DNA of 64,000 bases from Pyrodictium sp. (GCA_013540595.1 JABXKE010000002.1:248050-312049); one strand, 5' to 3'; shown: positions 1-9,793, counted from the stretch's first letter. Notes: a model not told the origin generated them from the sequence alone. Made by a program: numbers and translations.

Positions 1-6
1 CTATGA

Positions 7-2607
7 TTAGCGTTCTCCTGTGTCCTCTTTATCCCTCTCCTTTCTCTTTTTACGCCACTGAATAGGCACCACGACGTGTAGTCTGTCCTGGTATGATTCA
101 GCAATGCTTTTACCTAGTAAGCCTACAGAGGATTCACTGTCAATTCCATAGTAGTGTTTCAGCATCTTTCTTGCAATCTCCTTTAGGGTCACCATGACAC
201 TATGAGGTCTTGTGCGGAGCTCTGAGGCTACTTGGTCCCAGCTTTTTGCCTGGAGGACTTTTGAGATAGTGACTAGTTCTTCTTTCTTTGTTAGGGTTAG
301 CCCCTTTGTCTTTGGGTATACTAGCCAGTAGGATTTCACAAGTTCGTATACTATGTCGGCTGCGGCCTCGTAGGTCATGGGGCCGTAAGCGTAGATCCAT
401 AGTCTATCGAGCTGTATTGGTGTTAACCGGGGATAGTATGTTTCATCTATGGGGTCCCCAGTTTTGAGTATCATGAGTGCAACCTCTATCTCGAGGCCAC
501 GGTAGGGATCGTGGAGGCATTCGAGTACCTTCCTCTTGAACTCCCTGTTAATTATTGACACAAGTTCTTTCATCTGCTCTGTTATAGGCTTAAGCACAAG
601 TATGGTGTATTCGCCGCTTACTGGGTTACGGTCTGGTGACATGTGGACGGGTAGGAAGCCATTCTTTAGCCAGAACCTTAAGAGTTGCTCGTTAACGCCG
701 AAACCGCTGCCAACCCAGTCTAATCCCTCACTAACGGCTTCCTTGTAGAGTTCTTCTAGGGCGTAGGAGCCTATGCCTTTACCCTGTACCTCGGGGTGTG
801 TTGCTATGCGTACTATCCTTAGTCCTCGCGCATAGCCAAACTCGCGCAGTCTGGCATGCTTGAGGAGACGATCAGGTATGATGTTTCCAGGAGTCTTTCC
901 TCCACGAAGGAGGTCTTCGACCATTTCATCGTCAAGTCCCCCCTCACGTGCTATCTGTAGCGCGCAGACTATCTTCTTGTTTGTCTTTGTACGCACAGCT
1001 CTTATGATGTGGTGAGGTGCATCAGCAAGTATGCCAAGGTCGTCGGGCTCGTTTCTGTAGTGGGCTAGTACGTATATGCCAAAGAGCTGGCGGAGCTCCT
1101 TCTCGCCCTCCGGGCTGAAGAGGTATTCAGGACTGTACTTCACATATTCTAGGCGTCCTTCCTCTATGTCTTCTAGGTCTGCCTCGTCTAGTTCTGCTGG
1201 CTCAGCATCAAGGAGTAAAGAGTCAAAGAGCCACTTCTCTACAGGGTCGTCGCGTGCGTAGCGGATAGGTTCATGCATCTCTACGTGTATGAGTTCAGTC
1301 TTAGGGTCTTTCTCTAGTACTGGTAGGAATCTTACAGAAAAGCCCCTACCTGCACCTTCATAGCCGTGTATTGTTGTAGCAAATATTATGCGTCTATGAT
1401 TACGCCATATCTGTATGAGTAGAGGTACATGCATGCCAGCAGCTTCGTCCACAACAACGATATCTGCCTTCATTTTCGGGACATGTATAGGCTCCCAGTA
1501 CTCTATACTGAACTTGGGGCCGTGGATTTCGAGTATGTTGTCTCCTCTCCTCCTTATGTCAATGTTTATGCCAAGCTTATCAGCAGCCTTTACTGCTAGC
1601 GTAAAGAATGCCTGGACGTTGGAGAGGCTTGGAGCAGTAACTACTACCCTTACCCTCCCAGGCTTCTTTATCTTTGTAACCAAGCCTATCGATGCTATGC
1701 CAACAGCTCCCGACTTTCCTCTGCCACGATCTGATGTTATCACTACTGTTTTCTTCCTACCCTTTGGGGGCCTCTCTATCATGGACTCAAGAGTCTTTAT
1801 GACTTCTACCTGGTCTTGTGTGAGTGCAAGCTCGTATAGTTCACGGGGGAACATGGTCTTCTCGGGTATCTCTATTTTCCTCTCACTACTCACGATTGCC
1901 GGGTAGTCCTCAGTTTTCATCAGCTCTCCTCTGTCAACATCAAATATGAAGACACCCTTGTGCTCTAGTAGTTTCCTCTTAAACCACTTTATAAAGACGT
2001 GCCTAGGCTCTTTGTATCCTGGTATGACGAGGTTCTTCTTGAATATAGTCATCCATTTATCCCACTTATCCCATGGCGGCACCATGAATATTACAAGCCC
2101 ACCGCCTTCAACTGTGCCAGTGAGGCGTCCTACATCGTTTGGTTTGAGGTCATTGACTAAGTCAAGTACGAGTATTTTGAATGTGGTGCCAAGATATCTT
2201 TCGCTCTCCTCGTATCTTGCAATAGTGCTTGTTACGAGGTTAGCATTCATCTTTATAGTCCGCTTTATCACTTCTTTCCTTATCTTCGCGTCTTTAAACT
2301 CGTCATGGAAGACTAGGAGTAGAGGAAGTTCATACTTGCCCTTGACACGCCGGTAGATACGCTCATAGAATAACACTACGCGTGCAACAGTTGCTGCGAC
2401 TTTAACAGGGTCAGTTCCGGTAACTACTACGAGGCGACGGTGCCGAGAGACTATGGCTCGTTCAATGGCCTTGCTTAGTCTCCGCAGCAGCCTGTTAAGG
2501 CCGGAGGGCAAGTACTCTTTTAAGTTCTCGGCAACTCTACGTGCAAGCTCTTCTATTTCCTTCTTCCCAAGCTCCTCGTACTCGCCTAGTGGCACCTCGG
2601 TCTCCAT
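7..2607 (-). CDS. tmcA: tRNA(Met) cytidine acetyltransferase TmcA
   Basis: The enzyme makes N4-acetylcytidine in RNA (tRNA wobble and, in hyperthermophilic archaea, many rRNA sites) using acetyl-CoA and ATP. The 866-residue product has the family's order: an N-terminal TmcA domain, a RecD-like helicase core with a Walker A loop TSDRGRGKSG (about 291-300) and a DEAA Walker B box (about 387-390), a GNAT acetyltransferase domain with the acetyl-CoA loop HPEVQGKGIG (about 604-613), and a C-terminal tail. Length matches the archaeal family. The ATG lies 7 nt after GGTG (minus strand), so the start is secure. The gene ends 6 nt from the window edge with its stop intact. Its neighbour on the same strand, hisS, also serves tRNA function. 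Confidence 0.95.
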   Translation of the reverse strand: METEVPLGEYEELGKKEIEELARRVAENLKEYLPSGLNRLLRRLSKAIERAIVSRHRRLVVVTGTDPVKVAATVARVVLFYERIYRRVKGKYELPLLLVFHDEFKDAKIRKEVIKRTIKMNANLVTSTIARYEESERYLGTTFKILVLDLVNDLKPNDVGRLTGTVEGGGLVIFMVPPWDKWDKWMTIFKKNLVIPGYKEPRHVFIKWFKRKLLEHKGVFIFDVDRGELMKTEDYPAIVSSERKIEIPEKTMFPRELYELALTQDQVEVIKTLESMIERPPKGRKKTVVITSDRGRGKSGAVGIASIGLVTKIKKPGRVRVVVTAPSLSNVQAFFTLAVKAADKLGINIDIRRRGDNILEIHGPKFSIEYWEPIHVPKMKADIVVVDEAAGMHVPLLIQIWRNHRRIIFATTIHGYEGAGRGFSVRFLPVLEKDPKTELIHVEMHEPIRYARDDPVEKWLFDSLLLDAEPAELDEADLEDIEEGRLEYVKYSPEYLFSPEGEKELRQLFGIYVLAHYRNEPDDLGILADAPHHIIRAVRTKTNKKIVCALQIAREGGLDDEMVEDLLRGGKTPGNIIPDRLLKHARLREFGYARGLRIVRIATHPEVQGKGIGSYALEELYKEAVSEGLDWVGSGFGVNEQLLRFWLKNGFLPVHMSPDRNPVSGEYTILVLKPITEQMKELVSIINREFKRKVLECLHDPYRGLEIEVALMILKTGDPIDETYYPRLTPIQLDRLWIYAYGPMTYEAAADIVYELVKSYWLVYPKTKGLTLTKKEELVTISKVLQAKSWDQVASELRTRPHSVMVTLKEIARKMLKHYYGIDSESSVGLLGKSIAESYQDRLHVVVPIQWRKKRKERDKEDTGER

Positions 2608-2738
2608 CTAAGATCACCGCTGATTCTTACCTTATAATAATGGGCTGAGACGTCAATGAGCATTATTTAGTACCTACGAGTTTAGAGTATGAGGCCAGCT
2701 TAAACTTGAAGCAAACCCGTTGAAGCCTAGTATGTGGC

Positions 2739-4061
2739 TTATTGTGTTTTGCTTCTGTCATGCCCGAATAAGCTACTAACTTGATGTAGGCTACTAAGTT
2801 TTTCTAGTGGTACTCTGACTTGCTGGCGGCTCTTTAGGTCTTTCACGGTGACAGATTGCTCTCTGGCCTCCTTCTCCCCTACTACAACCATTAGTGTATA
2901 GCCTTGGTCTAGTAGTCTAGGGATTATCCTGCCTATCCTTCTTTCTACGAATAGTACAGCAGTATAGCCTTTCCTTTTCAGGATGTCCTGAACGCGTGAC
3001 GCGTATGTCACGAGCTTTGTGTCGAGCGCCACAATGCCAGCTTTTGGCCTTTCAGAGTATACTATGTCGGGTTTATGACCGAGAAATTCTAGGGCTGCCA
3101 GTGTCCGGTCAAGCCCTATGGCGAACCCTGTACCAGGAAGGCGTTCATCGCCATAGAGTTCTATGAGTTCGTCATAGCGTCCTCCGCCAGCTATGCTTAC
3201 AGGGAAGCCAGGCACCTTTACTTCAAATATGAGTCCTGTATAGTATGCCAGGCCTCTCGCAAATGCTAGGTCAACGTCAATCTTAACGCTTGAGTAGTCC
3301 TTGATCATATCTACAAACTCTTCAAGCTCTTCTACAGCACGTGCTGCATTCTCAGAGTGCGACAACAAGATGTCCTTTGCTTGTCTCGTATCGTGACGTG
3401 CACTTGTCCAGAGTTTTCTTAGAGTGTTGGCAAGCTCGCTACTCGTCTTTTCCTCGATAATGCTTGCAGCTTCTTCGTAGAGGTTCTTGTCCATGAGGTG
3501 GAGTATCTTGTCTTGTTCATCCTCTGGTAGGCCTTGCTCCTTGAATAGTGAACGGTATATTCTGGTATTCCCAACTTTTAGTATTATCTTGTCGGTCATG
3601 TTTATCCTATCGTAGAAGCTTAGTAGTAGTTTTATGACCTCAAAGTCAGCCTCGATACCCTCTAAGCCAAGGAGTTCTATGCCAGCTTGCCAGAATTCTC
3701 TATACCTTGCACGCTGTGGTTCTTCGTAGCGGAAGCAGTTAACTATGTAGTAAAGCCTTAGAGGCTTAGGCTTGCCACGCAAGTGCTTAAGATATATCCT
3801 TGCAATACTAGCAGTAGCCTCTGGCCGTAGGGCAACTTCTCTTCCGCCTTTATCCTTAAAGACGTACATTGACCTCCTTATCTCCTCACCAGACTTCAAC
3901 GCGAAAAGCTCAAATCTCTCCAGAGTAGGCGGCTTAACCTCCTCATACCCATGCGCTTCTGCTTCCTCGGCGAATATCAGCATGAGCCGGCTTAGCGCGC
4001 GGGATTCAGGGTAGAGTATGTCACGGAAGCCTCTTAGCGGCTCCAGCCTTATCCTTGCCAC
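2739..4061 (-). CDS. hisS: Histidyl-tRNA synthetase
   Basis: Class II aminoacyl-tRNA synthetase that charges tRNA-His in the cytoplasm. In its 440 residues I see the N-terminal motif-1 region (RGFRDILYPES), motif 2 with the ATP-binding arginine (CFRYEEPQRARYREFWQAG), the histidine-specific GLAYYTGLIFEV stretch, the glycine-rich SIAGGGRYDEL, motif 3 (GTGFAIGLDR) and an anticodon-binding domain at the C-terminus. The start is GTG, 7 nt after GGGTG. It lies between tmcA (downstream) and an EndA-type gene (upstream), all on the minus strand and closely spaced, consistent with one tRNA-related transcription unit. Confidence 0.96.
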   Translation of the reverse strand: MARIRLEPLRGFRDILYPESRALSRLMLIFAEEAEAHGYEEVKPPTLERFELFALKSGEEIRRSMYVFKDKGGREVALRPEATASIARIYLKHLRGKPKPLRLYYIVNCFRYEEPQRARYREFWQAGIELLGLEGIEADFEVIKLLLSFYDRINMTDKIILKVGNTRIYRSLFKEQGLPEDEQDKILHLMDKNLYEEAASIIEEKTSSELANTLRKLWTSARHDTRQAKDILLSHSENAARAVEELEEFVDMIKDYSSVKIDVDLAFARGLAYYTGLIFEVKVPGFPVSIAGGGRYDELIELYGDERLPGTGFAIGLDRTLAALEFLGHKPDIVYSERPKAGIVALDTKLVTYASRVQDILKRKGYTAVLFVERRIGRIIPRLLDQGYTLMVVVGEKEAREQSVTVKDLKSRQQVRVPLEKLSSLHQVSSLFGHDRSKTQ

Positions 4062-4104
4062 AATCCATCACCCTTGACTAGCTAAGCGCCTAAGCGTGAG
4101 CTAG

Positions 4105-4644
4105 CTACTTCGCGAGTGTCCGGGGCCTAAAGAGCGTTATAGAGTAATAGGTTATGTCGCCATACCTATCAACTATGGCTATTACTGGCTCCCAGTTATT
4201 GTGTAGCGCCTCTTCAACAAACTTGTTTAGCTGGTCAAGAGTAACACGTCTACTCTCCTCGAGAACAAGCACATACTTCGTATACCTCGGGTCTTTCTTA
4301 CTCTTCCTAAGCAGGAAAGTGTGTTGCCGCGGCCCAGGCATAGCTATACGGCCGCGTCTCCTGAGATCGTAGTACACCTCGAACTCTACCCACGCATAAG
4401 GATTTAAGCTGCTGTAAGCCTCCATAACTTCTTTGAAGCCCATATTCTTGTCTTCCTCGTCAACAGCTCTACCATGTCCAGTGTACAGTATGTATAGGGC
4501 CTCAATGACATGTATCTCACCACTTGCTGGCATATAGCCTAGCACGCGCTGAACCCTATCGAGCCCAGCTACCACATTTACACGTGGCAACTTATTCTTC
4601 TCTACTCTCAGCACAATAGCTTCTTCTACGTCTTCCTCACCCAT
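4105..4644 (-). CDS. tRNA-splicing endonuclease, structural (beta) subunit
   Basis: A 179-residue member of the EndA fold. The C-terminal half matches the nuclease domain: a histidine at the catalytic position (QHTFLL, H108), conserved hydrophobic strands, and a terminal VDRYGDITYY strand. The catalytic lysine that normally sits just before that strand is absent; the segment reads NNWEPVIAIVD. In crenarchaea the splicing endonuclease is a heterotetramer of catalytic and structural subunits, so loss of the triad fits the structural partner. That assignment is inferred from residues; no catalytic subunit lies in this window. ATG follows a GGGGG stretch by about 8 nt. Clustered with hisS and tmcA. 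Confidence 0.8.
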   Translation of the reverse strand: MGEEDVEEAIVLRVEKNKLPRVNVVAGLDRVQRVLGYMPASGEIHVIEALYILYTGHGRAVDEEDKNMGFKEVMEAYSSLNPYAWVEFEVYYDLRRRGRIAMPGPRQHTFLLRKSKKDPRYTKYVLVLEESRRVTLDQLNKFVEEALHNNWEPVIAIVDRYGDITYYSITLFRPRTLAK

Positions 4645-4782
4645 CTAGAAGCCCCCGAGGATACTGTGATAAGAGAGCAATGAGAATTTTATAGTTCAGC
4701 CCCCCTAAGCCTCTAGATGGCAGGTATGTATCAGGCATACTGCTACCCCAGCCATAACTTAATGGTAGGGGTGTAATGGTTC

Positions 4783-5859
4783 ATGAGTATACTTGAGAAG
4801 CTTAGAGTCAAGCCGCTCGAATGGATAGAGGATAAACTTGATGGGCCCGTGTTTAGGTGGCTTGACACTAGACAACTGCCATGGGAGGAGGTTTACAGGG
4901 AGACAAGAGACTATAGACGTGTTGCACAAGCAATCAAGACTATGGAGATACGTGGAGCACCCGCTATAGGCGTCGCAGCAGCCTACGGCTTAGCTCTCGC
5001 TGCATACTACTCTGAGGCCAGGAGTGTCGATGAGCTGCTTGCCAGGCTTGAAGAAGCATACAAGGTTCTCGCGTCTACGAGGCCTACAGCCTATAACCTT
5101 TTCTGGGCATTAAATAGGGTAATGTCAAAAGCTAGAGAAGCAGCTAAACATAAAGGTGTCGATGGAATTGTGAGGGAGGTAATAGAGGAGGCGAAGAAGA
5201 TCCATATAGAGGATGTTGAAGCTAACATTAAGTTAGGCAAGATTGGTGCTAAGCTCATAGAGGATGGTGATACTATACTAACCCACTGCAACGCGGGCGC
5301 ACTAGCAACAGCAGGGTATGGTACTGCTGAAGGAGTCATGAGGGCCGCCATAGAGGAGGGGAAGAGGATCAAGGTCATAGCAACTGAGACTAGGCCCTTG
5401 TTACAAGGGGCACGGCTTACGGTTTGGGAGCTTGTGAAGGAAGGGATAGAAGTTAGGCTGATAACAGACAATATGGTAGGCTATGTTATGTATAAGGGGC
5501 TTGTAGACAAGGTCATAGTGGGTGCTGACAGGATAACAGTTGATGGCTATGTTGCGAATAAAATAGGCACTTACACAATAGCAGTCCTAGCCTATAGGCA
5601 CCGAATACCATTCTACGTTGCTGCGCCCACATCAACCTTCGACTTGAGCCTAGAAGGGGACAGTATACCTATAGAAGAACGTGAAGCTGATGAGGTGCGT
5701 ACTATCCTCGGTAAGCTACTCATAACAGTCCCTGATGTACCAGTGTACAATCCAGCATTCGATATAACACCACCAGAGCTTGTAACAGCTATTATAACTG
5801 AAAGGGGCATTGTGACTCCACCATACACACAGTCTATAAGGAAACTTTTCAAAGACTAA
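4783..5859 (+). CDS. mtnA: S-methyl-5-thioribose-1-phosphate isomerase (MtnA family)
   Basis: Aldose-ketose isomerase of the methionine salvage pathway, in the eIF2B-like family. The 358-residue product carries the family signatures: EIRGAPAIGVAAAYG near residue 55, the catalytic-cysteine loop THCNAGALATAGYGTA, IATETRPLLQGARLT, and the catalytic aspartate in VGADRI. It ends with PAFDITPPELVTAIITERG, typical of MtnA. ATG is 9 nt after GGGGTG. Related archaeal paralogues act on ribose 1,5-bisphosphate, but the methionine-salvage signature is the better match here. It is transcribed divergently from the EndA-type gene; the next gene, top6B, has its own promoter region. Confidence 0.9.
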   Translation: MSILEKLRVKPLEWIEDKLDGPVFRWLDTRQLPWEEVYRETRDYRRVAQAIKTMEIRGAPAIGVAAAYGLALAAYYSEARSVDELLARLEEAYKVLASTRPTAYNLFWALNRVMSKAREAAKHKGVDGIVREVIEEAKKIHIEDVEANIKLGKIGAKLIEDGDTILTHCNAGALATAGYGTAEGVMRAAIEEGKRIKVIATETRPLLQGARLTVWELVKEGIEVRLITDNMVGYVMYKGLVDKVIVGADRITVDGYVANKIGTYTIAVLAYRHRIPFYVAAPTSTFDLSLEGDSIPIEEREADEVRTILGKLLITVPDVPVYNPAFDITPPELVTAIITERGIVTPPYTQSIRKLFKD

Positions 5860-5924
5860 CTACTAACAAATACGTATGTTTAATTGGTACCCAGCACAAT
5901 TGATTAATAGAATGTTTGATACAT

Positions 5925-5932
5925 CTATATTA
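5925..5932 (+). promoter_or_regulatory. Putative TATA box of the topoisomerase VI genes
   Basis: The AT-rich octamer CTATATTA lies about 45 nt upstream of the TTG start of top6B in the mtnA-top6B gap, and a GGGTG ribosome-binding sequence (5961-5965) sits between them. The spacing fits an archaeal TATA box with a transcription start near 5950. Sequence inference only. Confidence 0.4.
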
Positions 5933-5973
5933 GCCTACTCCAACTTTTCAATAGGATTTAGGGTGCCACAACA

Positions 5974-7635
5974 TTGCCTAGGAGGAAACGCAGAGCATCA
6001 AGGACTAGGTCCACAGCAACCACTGCTAGCCGGGGTTCTGTAGAGGTTAGCGAGGCTGACGTGAGCTTCCGCAGTATGACACCCTCACAATTCTTCTATG
6101 AGTACCGTGAAGTCGCAGGGTTTGGCAGCCCCTCACGCGCCCTCTACCAGACCGTACGTGAACTCGTAGAAAACGCTCTTGACGCAACAGATGTACACGG
6201 GATACTCCCAGATATATATGTCGCCATAGAGAGGCTCCCTGAGAACCCTAACTATTACCGCGTAACCGTGGAAGATAACGGTATAGGCATAGACCCTAAG
6301 CACGTACCTTACGCTTTTGGGCAAGTACTATACAGCTCAAAGTACAGGCTACGCCAGGCACGTGGACGCTTCGGTCTAGGCGCGAAAATGGCTATACTCT
6401 ATGGCCAGATAAAGACTGGGAGGCCAGTCGAGGTGTACACTTCGCCTCTTAGGTCACGTAAAGTCTACTTCTTCAAGATAATGATTGACATAGAGAAGAA
6501 TCAACCCATAGTCCTAGCACGAGGAGAATTCCCGAATCCTTCAAGGTGGCATGGTACACGGGTTAGTGTTGTAATAGAGGGAGACTGGCCACGTGCAAGA
6601 CACCGAGTATACATGTACATGCAGAGGACAGCTATTGCTGCACCCTACGCAAACATAACATTCATCGACCCAGATGGAAACATAACTGTTTACAGTAGAA
6701 AGATAAGGAAGCTGCCACCAAAGCCTAAAGAGGTGAAACCACACCCACATGGAGTCGATATAGAGCTTTTGAAGCAGCTCATAAAGAAGAGTGGTGCTAG
6801 CACTCTATTTGAGTTCCTCATAGAGGCCTTCCAGGGTGTTGGGAAGAAGACTGCTAAGAGCTTCCTAGAGTTTGCAGGCTTAGAAGAGAATCTGGATCCC
6901 CATAAGCTTAGTGACAAGCAGCTCGAGCACTTGGCAAGAAAGCTACGTGAATTCCCTAAGTTCCGCTCACCAAGCGCTGATGCATTATCGCCCTTCGGAC
7001 CTGACATAATAGAGGCCGGCCTAAGAGCCATTCTAAAGCCCGAGTTTGTTGTAGCTGTCACGCGGAGGCCACGTGCCTACGAGGGGCATCCCTTCATTGT
7101 GGAGGTGGGCATAGCTTATGGTGGAGAGATCCCTGTATCTAATGAGCCTATGCTGCTAAGGTATGCTAATAAGATACCATTACTTTATGATGAGAAGGCT
7201 GATGTTGCATGGAAGGTTGTTGACCCAAATAACTTCGATTGGAAATCATACCTAGTCAACTTCCCGGCACCAATCGCTGTGTTGACGCATATTGCTAGCA
7301 CAAAGGTTCCATATAAGGGTGTTGGGAAAGAGAGTGTTGCCGATGTACCAGAGATAGAACAAGAGTTACGCAACGCGCTACGTGAGGCTGTGAGGAGGCT
7401 AAGAGACTACCTTCTGAAGAAGCTAAGAGAAGAGGAGGCTAGGAAGAGGATCGCGACGTTTATGAAGTATACACCCGAGGTAGCTAAGAGCCTTGCAACA
7501 ATACTGGGCCCCATGGGTGTCAAAGAGGAGGAGGTGAGAGAGATGCTGCTCGTAGCGATGAAGAGGAGGCTAGGGCTCTCAGAGGATGAGTTCTCCAAGC
7601 TTGTAGAGGGCTTAGAGGTAAGTATTGAGGAGTAG
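5974..7635 (+). CDS. top6B: DNA topoisomerase VI subunit B
   Basis: ATPase subunit of the archaeal type IIB topoisomerase, which relaxes and decatenates DNA together with subunit A. The 553-residue product has the GHKL/Bergerat ATP fold: N box ELVENALDAT, G1 box VEDNGIGID, and G2 box GRFGLGAKMAILYGQ, then an H2TH-like region (FQGVGKKTAKSFLEFAG) and a transducer domain. The basic, Arg-rich N-terminus precedes the ATPase core. The start is TTG, 8 nt after GGGTG. Subunit A follows after about 100 nt, the usual archaeal order. Confidence 0.96.
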   Translation: MPRRKRRASRTRSTATTASRGSVEVSEADVSFRSMTPSQFFYEYREVAGFGSPSRALYQTVRELVENALDATDVHGILPDIYVAIERLPENPNYYRVTVEDNGIGIDPKHVPYAFGQVLYSSKYRLRQARGRFGLGAKMAILYGQIKTGRPVEVYTSPLRSRKVYFFKIMIDIEKNQPIVLARGEFPNPSRWHGTRVSVVIEGDWPRARHRVYMYMQRTAIAAPYANITFIDPDGNITVYSRKIRKLPPKPKEVKPHPHGVDIELLKQLIKKSGASTLFEFLIEAFQGVGKKTAKSFLEFAGLEENLDPHKLSDKQLEHLARKLREFPKFRSPSADALSPFGPDIIEAGLRAILKPEFVVAVTRRPRAYEGHPFIVEVGIAYGGEIPVSNEPMLLRYANKIPLLYDEKADVAWKVVDPNNFDWKSYLVNFPAPIAVLTHIASTKVPYKGVGKESVADVPEIEQELRNALREAVRRLRDYLLKKLREEEARKRIATFMKYTPEVAKSLATILGPMGVKEEEVREMLLVAMKRRLGLSEDEFSKLVEGLEVSIEE

Positions 7636-7735
7636 CATTATGCAAAAACTAATACTTTGGTTTGGACTCTCTAACAAACTATATTGTTGAGAGGTTGTTC
7701 CCTCTCTATTCACAATGGCATGAAGGGTGGTTTTG

Positions 7736-8908
7736 ATGGTTGCCGAGTATATCGACGCAGCAGATAGGGAGGCTAGGAGGAGGGCGCTAAGCGTTTTCCG
7801 CGAGAGATTCAAGGAGATATACAAGCAGATAAAAATGGGGGAGAACCCGTTCCTGATGCTGCCAAAGAGGACGCTCTCCAACACAATATACGATGAGAAA
7901 CGGAAGCTGTTGCTTCTCGGCCCTGAGAAGCTTAAGAGAAGCTTCTTCGATTTACACGAATCAAAGAAGTTTATGCAGACATTACTCATGGCACGCATAA
8001 TATACGAGGCCCTCGAGAGAGACGAGTACCCAACAATCCGTGACCTCTACTATAGAGGCAAGCACACAATACTCTACCGTGACCCCTCTACTGGGAGGAG
8101 ATACGAGGAGAACACTTGGGATGAGCAGAGAGAATCAGACGCTGTTATAAGGGACATTGAGGTCTTCACGGGGCTCCTTAGAGAGGAGATGCTCATACTG
8201 AGCAAGGAGAAGGGCAAGGTAGTAGGTAATATGAGGATAAGGAGTGGCAACGACATAATAGACCTCAGTAGGATGGGGCACGGAGCATACGCTATTGAGC
8301 CAACTCCTGACCTCATAGAGTTCATAGATGTTGACGCCGAGTTTGTCCTCGTAGTAGAGAAGGACGCGGTATTCCAGCAACTCCACCGTATAGGGTTCTG
8401 GAGAAAGCACAAGGCAATACTCATAACAAGCGCAGGTCAGCCGGATAGGGCAACGAGGAGGTTTCTTAGGAGGCTCAATGAGGAGCTAAAGTTGCCAGTC
8501 TATATTCTGACGGACGCAGACCCCTACGGATGGTATATCTACAGTGTGTTCCGCATAGGCTCAATCACGCTTAGCTATGAGAGCGAGCGCCTCGCAACTC
8601 CTGAAGCACGATTCATAGGTGTAAGCATGACAGACATATTTGGTGATAAGAAGACAGGGAAGAAGCCATACCTTACAGAGCAGGAGAGGAGGAACTACAT
8701 TATAAAGGCCAAGGATGCTGACATCAAGAGAGCATACGAACTCATGAACTACCGGTGGTTCCAGACAGAGAAATGGAAACGCGAGATAGAGATATTCCTG
8801 GACAAGAAATCTAAGCTTGAGATAGAAGCCTTGACAAGTAAAGGCCTACGCTTCCTTGCAGATAAGTACCTACCCGAAAAAATAGAGACAGGTGACTGGA
8901 TAAGTTAG
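7736..8908 (+). CDS. top6A: DNA topoisomerase VI subunit A
   Basis: Spo11-like cleavage subunit of topoisomerase VI. It has the winged-helix domain with the DNA-linking tyrosine in IRDLYYRGKHTI and the Toprim metal-binding residues in VVEKDAVFQQL and LTDADPYGWYIYS. Length about 390 residues, as in the family. I place the start at the ATG at 7736 rather than the upstream GTG at 7727, because that GTG is part of the ribosome-binding sequence GGGTGG (about 7725-7730), which is correctly spaced for 7736. A 6-bp inverted repeat (GAGAGG/CCTCTC) lies in the gap after top6B; co-transcription is likely but not shown. Confidence 0.95.
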   Translation: MVAEYIDAADREARRRALSVFRERFKEIYKQIKMGENPFLMLPKRTLSNTIYDEKRKLLLLGPEKLKRSFFDLHESKKFMQTLLMARIIYEALERDEYPTIRDLYYRGKHTILYRDPSTGRRYEENTWDEQRESDAVIRDIEVFTGLLREEMLILSKEKGKVVGNMRIRSGNDIIDLSRMGHGAYAIEPTPDLIEFIDVDAEFVLVVEKDAVFQQLHRIGFWRKHKAILITSAGQPDRATRRFLRRLNEELKLPVYILTDADPYGWYIYSVFRIGSITLSYESERLATPEARFIGVSMTDIFGDKKTGKKPYLTEQERRNYIIKAKDADIKRAYELMNYRWFQTEKWKREIEIFLDKKSKLEIEALTSKGLRFLADKYLPEKIETGDWIS

Positions 8909-8922
8909 CGTGGTGTGTGGCT

Positions 8923-9657
8923 TTGCCCGGTATAAGTGTTGAAGACCTCATCAAAGCCTTTACAGTAGAAGAACTGGCTAAACGGATAGATCATGCAGTA
9001 TTGAAGCCTTCAGCATCAATGTCAGAGCTTGAGAAGGCCATAAAAGAGCTTGAAAACTATAATCTTAGATGCCTCATACTAACACCTACACTCCTACGAG
9101 AGGCACGCAGTCACACAAGGAAGTGTCTAGGAGCAGTTGTCGGGTTCCCATTCGGCTACACGACAATAGAGTCTAAGGTCAAAGAGCTAGAAGACATAGT
9201 GGGTTATGGCGCAGACGAGGCAGATATAGTGGCTAACACGCAAGCACTACTGCTCGGCAAAGAGGAGTACTATATTAATGAGCTAAAGGCACTCGTTGAG
9301 GTTTGTAGGTCTGCAAAGATAAAATGCAAGATAATAATTGAGACACCAATACTCAACAGTGTAGACCTCATTGCCAAAGCAGTAGAGCTCATAGCAAAGA
9401 ATGTTGAGCCAGACTACATAAAGACTAGTACTGGATTCGTTGATAGACCAACATACCCTGAAGACGTAGTAGTTATCGATACAACACTACGAAAACTAGG
9501 CCTAAGAGATAGGATAGGCGTAAAGGCTTCTGGGGGCATACGCACAGCAGTACAAGCCCTCACAATGCTCGCTTCTGGAGCTGACATCCTGGGGGCTAGT
9601 AGACCAGTAAGCATCCTAGAGGGATACAAGAAGCTCAAAGACACACTTGGGATCTAA
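8923..9657 (+). CDS. deoC: Deoxyribose-phosphate aldolase
   Basis: TIM-barrel aldolase that cleaves 2-deoxyribose-5-phosphate to glyceraldehyde-3-phosphate and acetaldehyde in nucleoside catabolism. Signatures: IDHAVLKP near the N-terminus, VVGFPFGYT, the Schiff-base lysine in DYIKTSTGF, and VKASGGIRT for phosphate binding. About 245 residues, the usual archaeal length. The TTG at 8923 is preferred: it lies 7 nt after GGTG (8912-8915), whereas the in-frame GTG at 8917 would be only 1 nt away. It begins right after top6A, so it probably shares that transcript; a functional link with topoisomerase VI is not evident. Confidence 0.95.
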   Translation: MPGISVEDLIKAFTVEELAKRIDHAVLKPSASMSELEKAIKELENYNLRCLILTPTLLREARSHTRKCLGAVVGFPFGYTTIESKVKELEDIVGYGADEADIVANTQALLLGKEEYYINELKALVEVCRSAKIKCKIIIETPILNSVDLIAKAVELIAKNVEPDYIKTSTGFVDRPTYPEDVVVIDTTLRKLGLRDRIGVKASGGIRTAVQALTMLASGADILGASRPVSILEGYKKLKDTLGI

Positions 9658-9711
9658 CAAAACATAGTGCATGGTAGAAGCTAAAATTAGAGAGCTAGTA
9701 GCCACTTAGGT

Positions 9712-9791
9712 CTGGAGATGAGGAAACGACGGTCTCCAGAGCCTCCCCAAGGCTCAGGGGTCTGTGAAGAGTATTCTCCTTGCCGATCCCC
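9712..9791 (+). ncRNA. Candidate structured RNA between deoC and the tungstate regulator
   Basis: Three consecutive stem-loops fill most of the convergent gap: CTGGAGA/TCTCCAG (9712-9718/9733-9739), GAGCCT/AGGCTC (9739-9744/9750-9755) and GGGGTC/GATCCCC (9757-9762/9785-9791, one bulge). The segment is more GC-rich than its surroundings, and an AT-rich TATA-like stretch (CTAAAATTA, about 9681) lies some 25-30 nt upstream. I do not recognise the class. It could instead be a convergent transcription boundary. Strand is inferred from the TATA-like stretch. Confidence 0.3.
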
Positions 9792-9793
9792 TC

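Noticed and set aside
4105-4644. Catalytic tRNA-splicing endonuclease subunit
   Set aside because: The catalytic lysine position before the VDRYGDITYY strand is not lysine, so a structural subunit is more likely.
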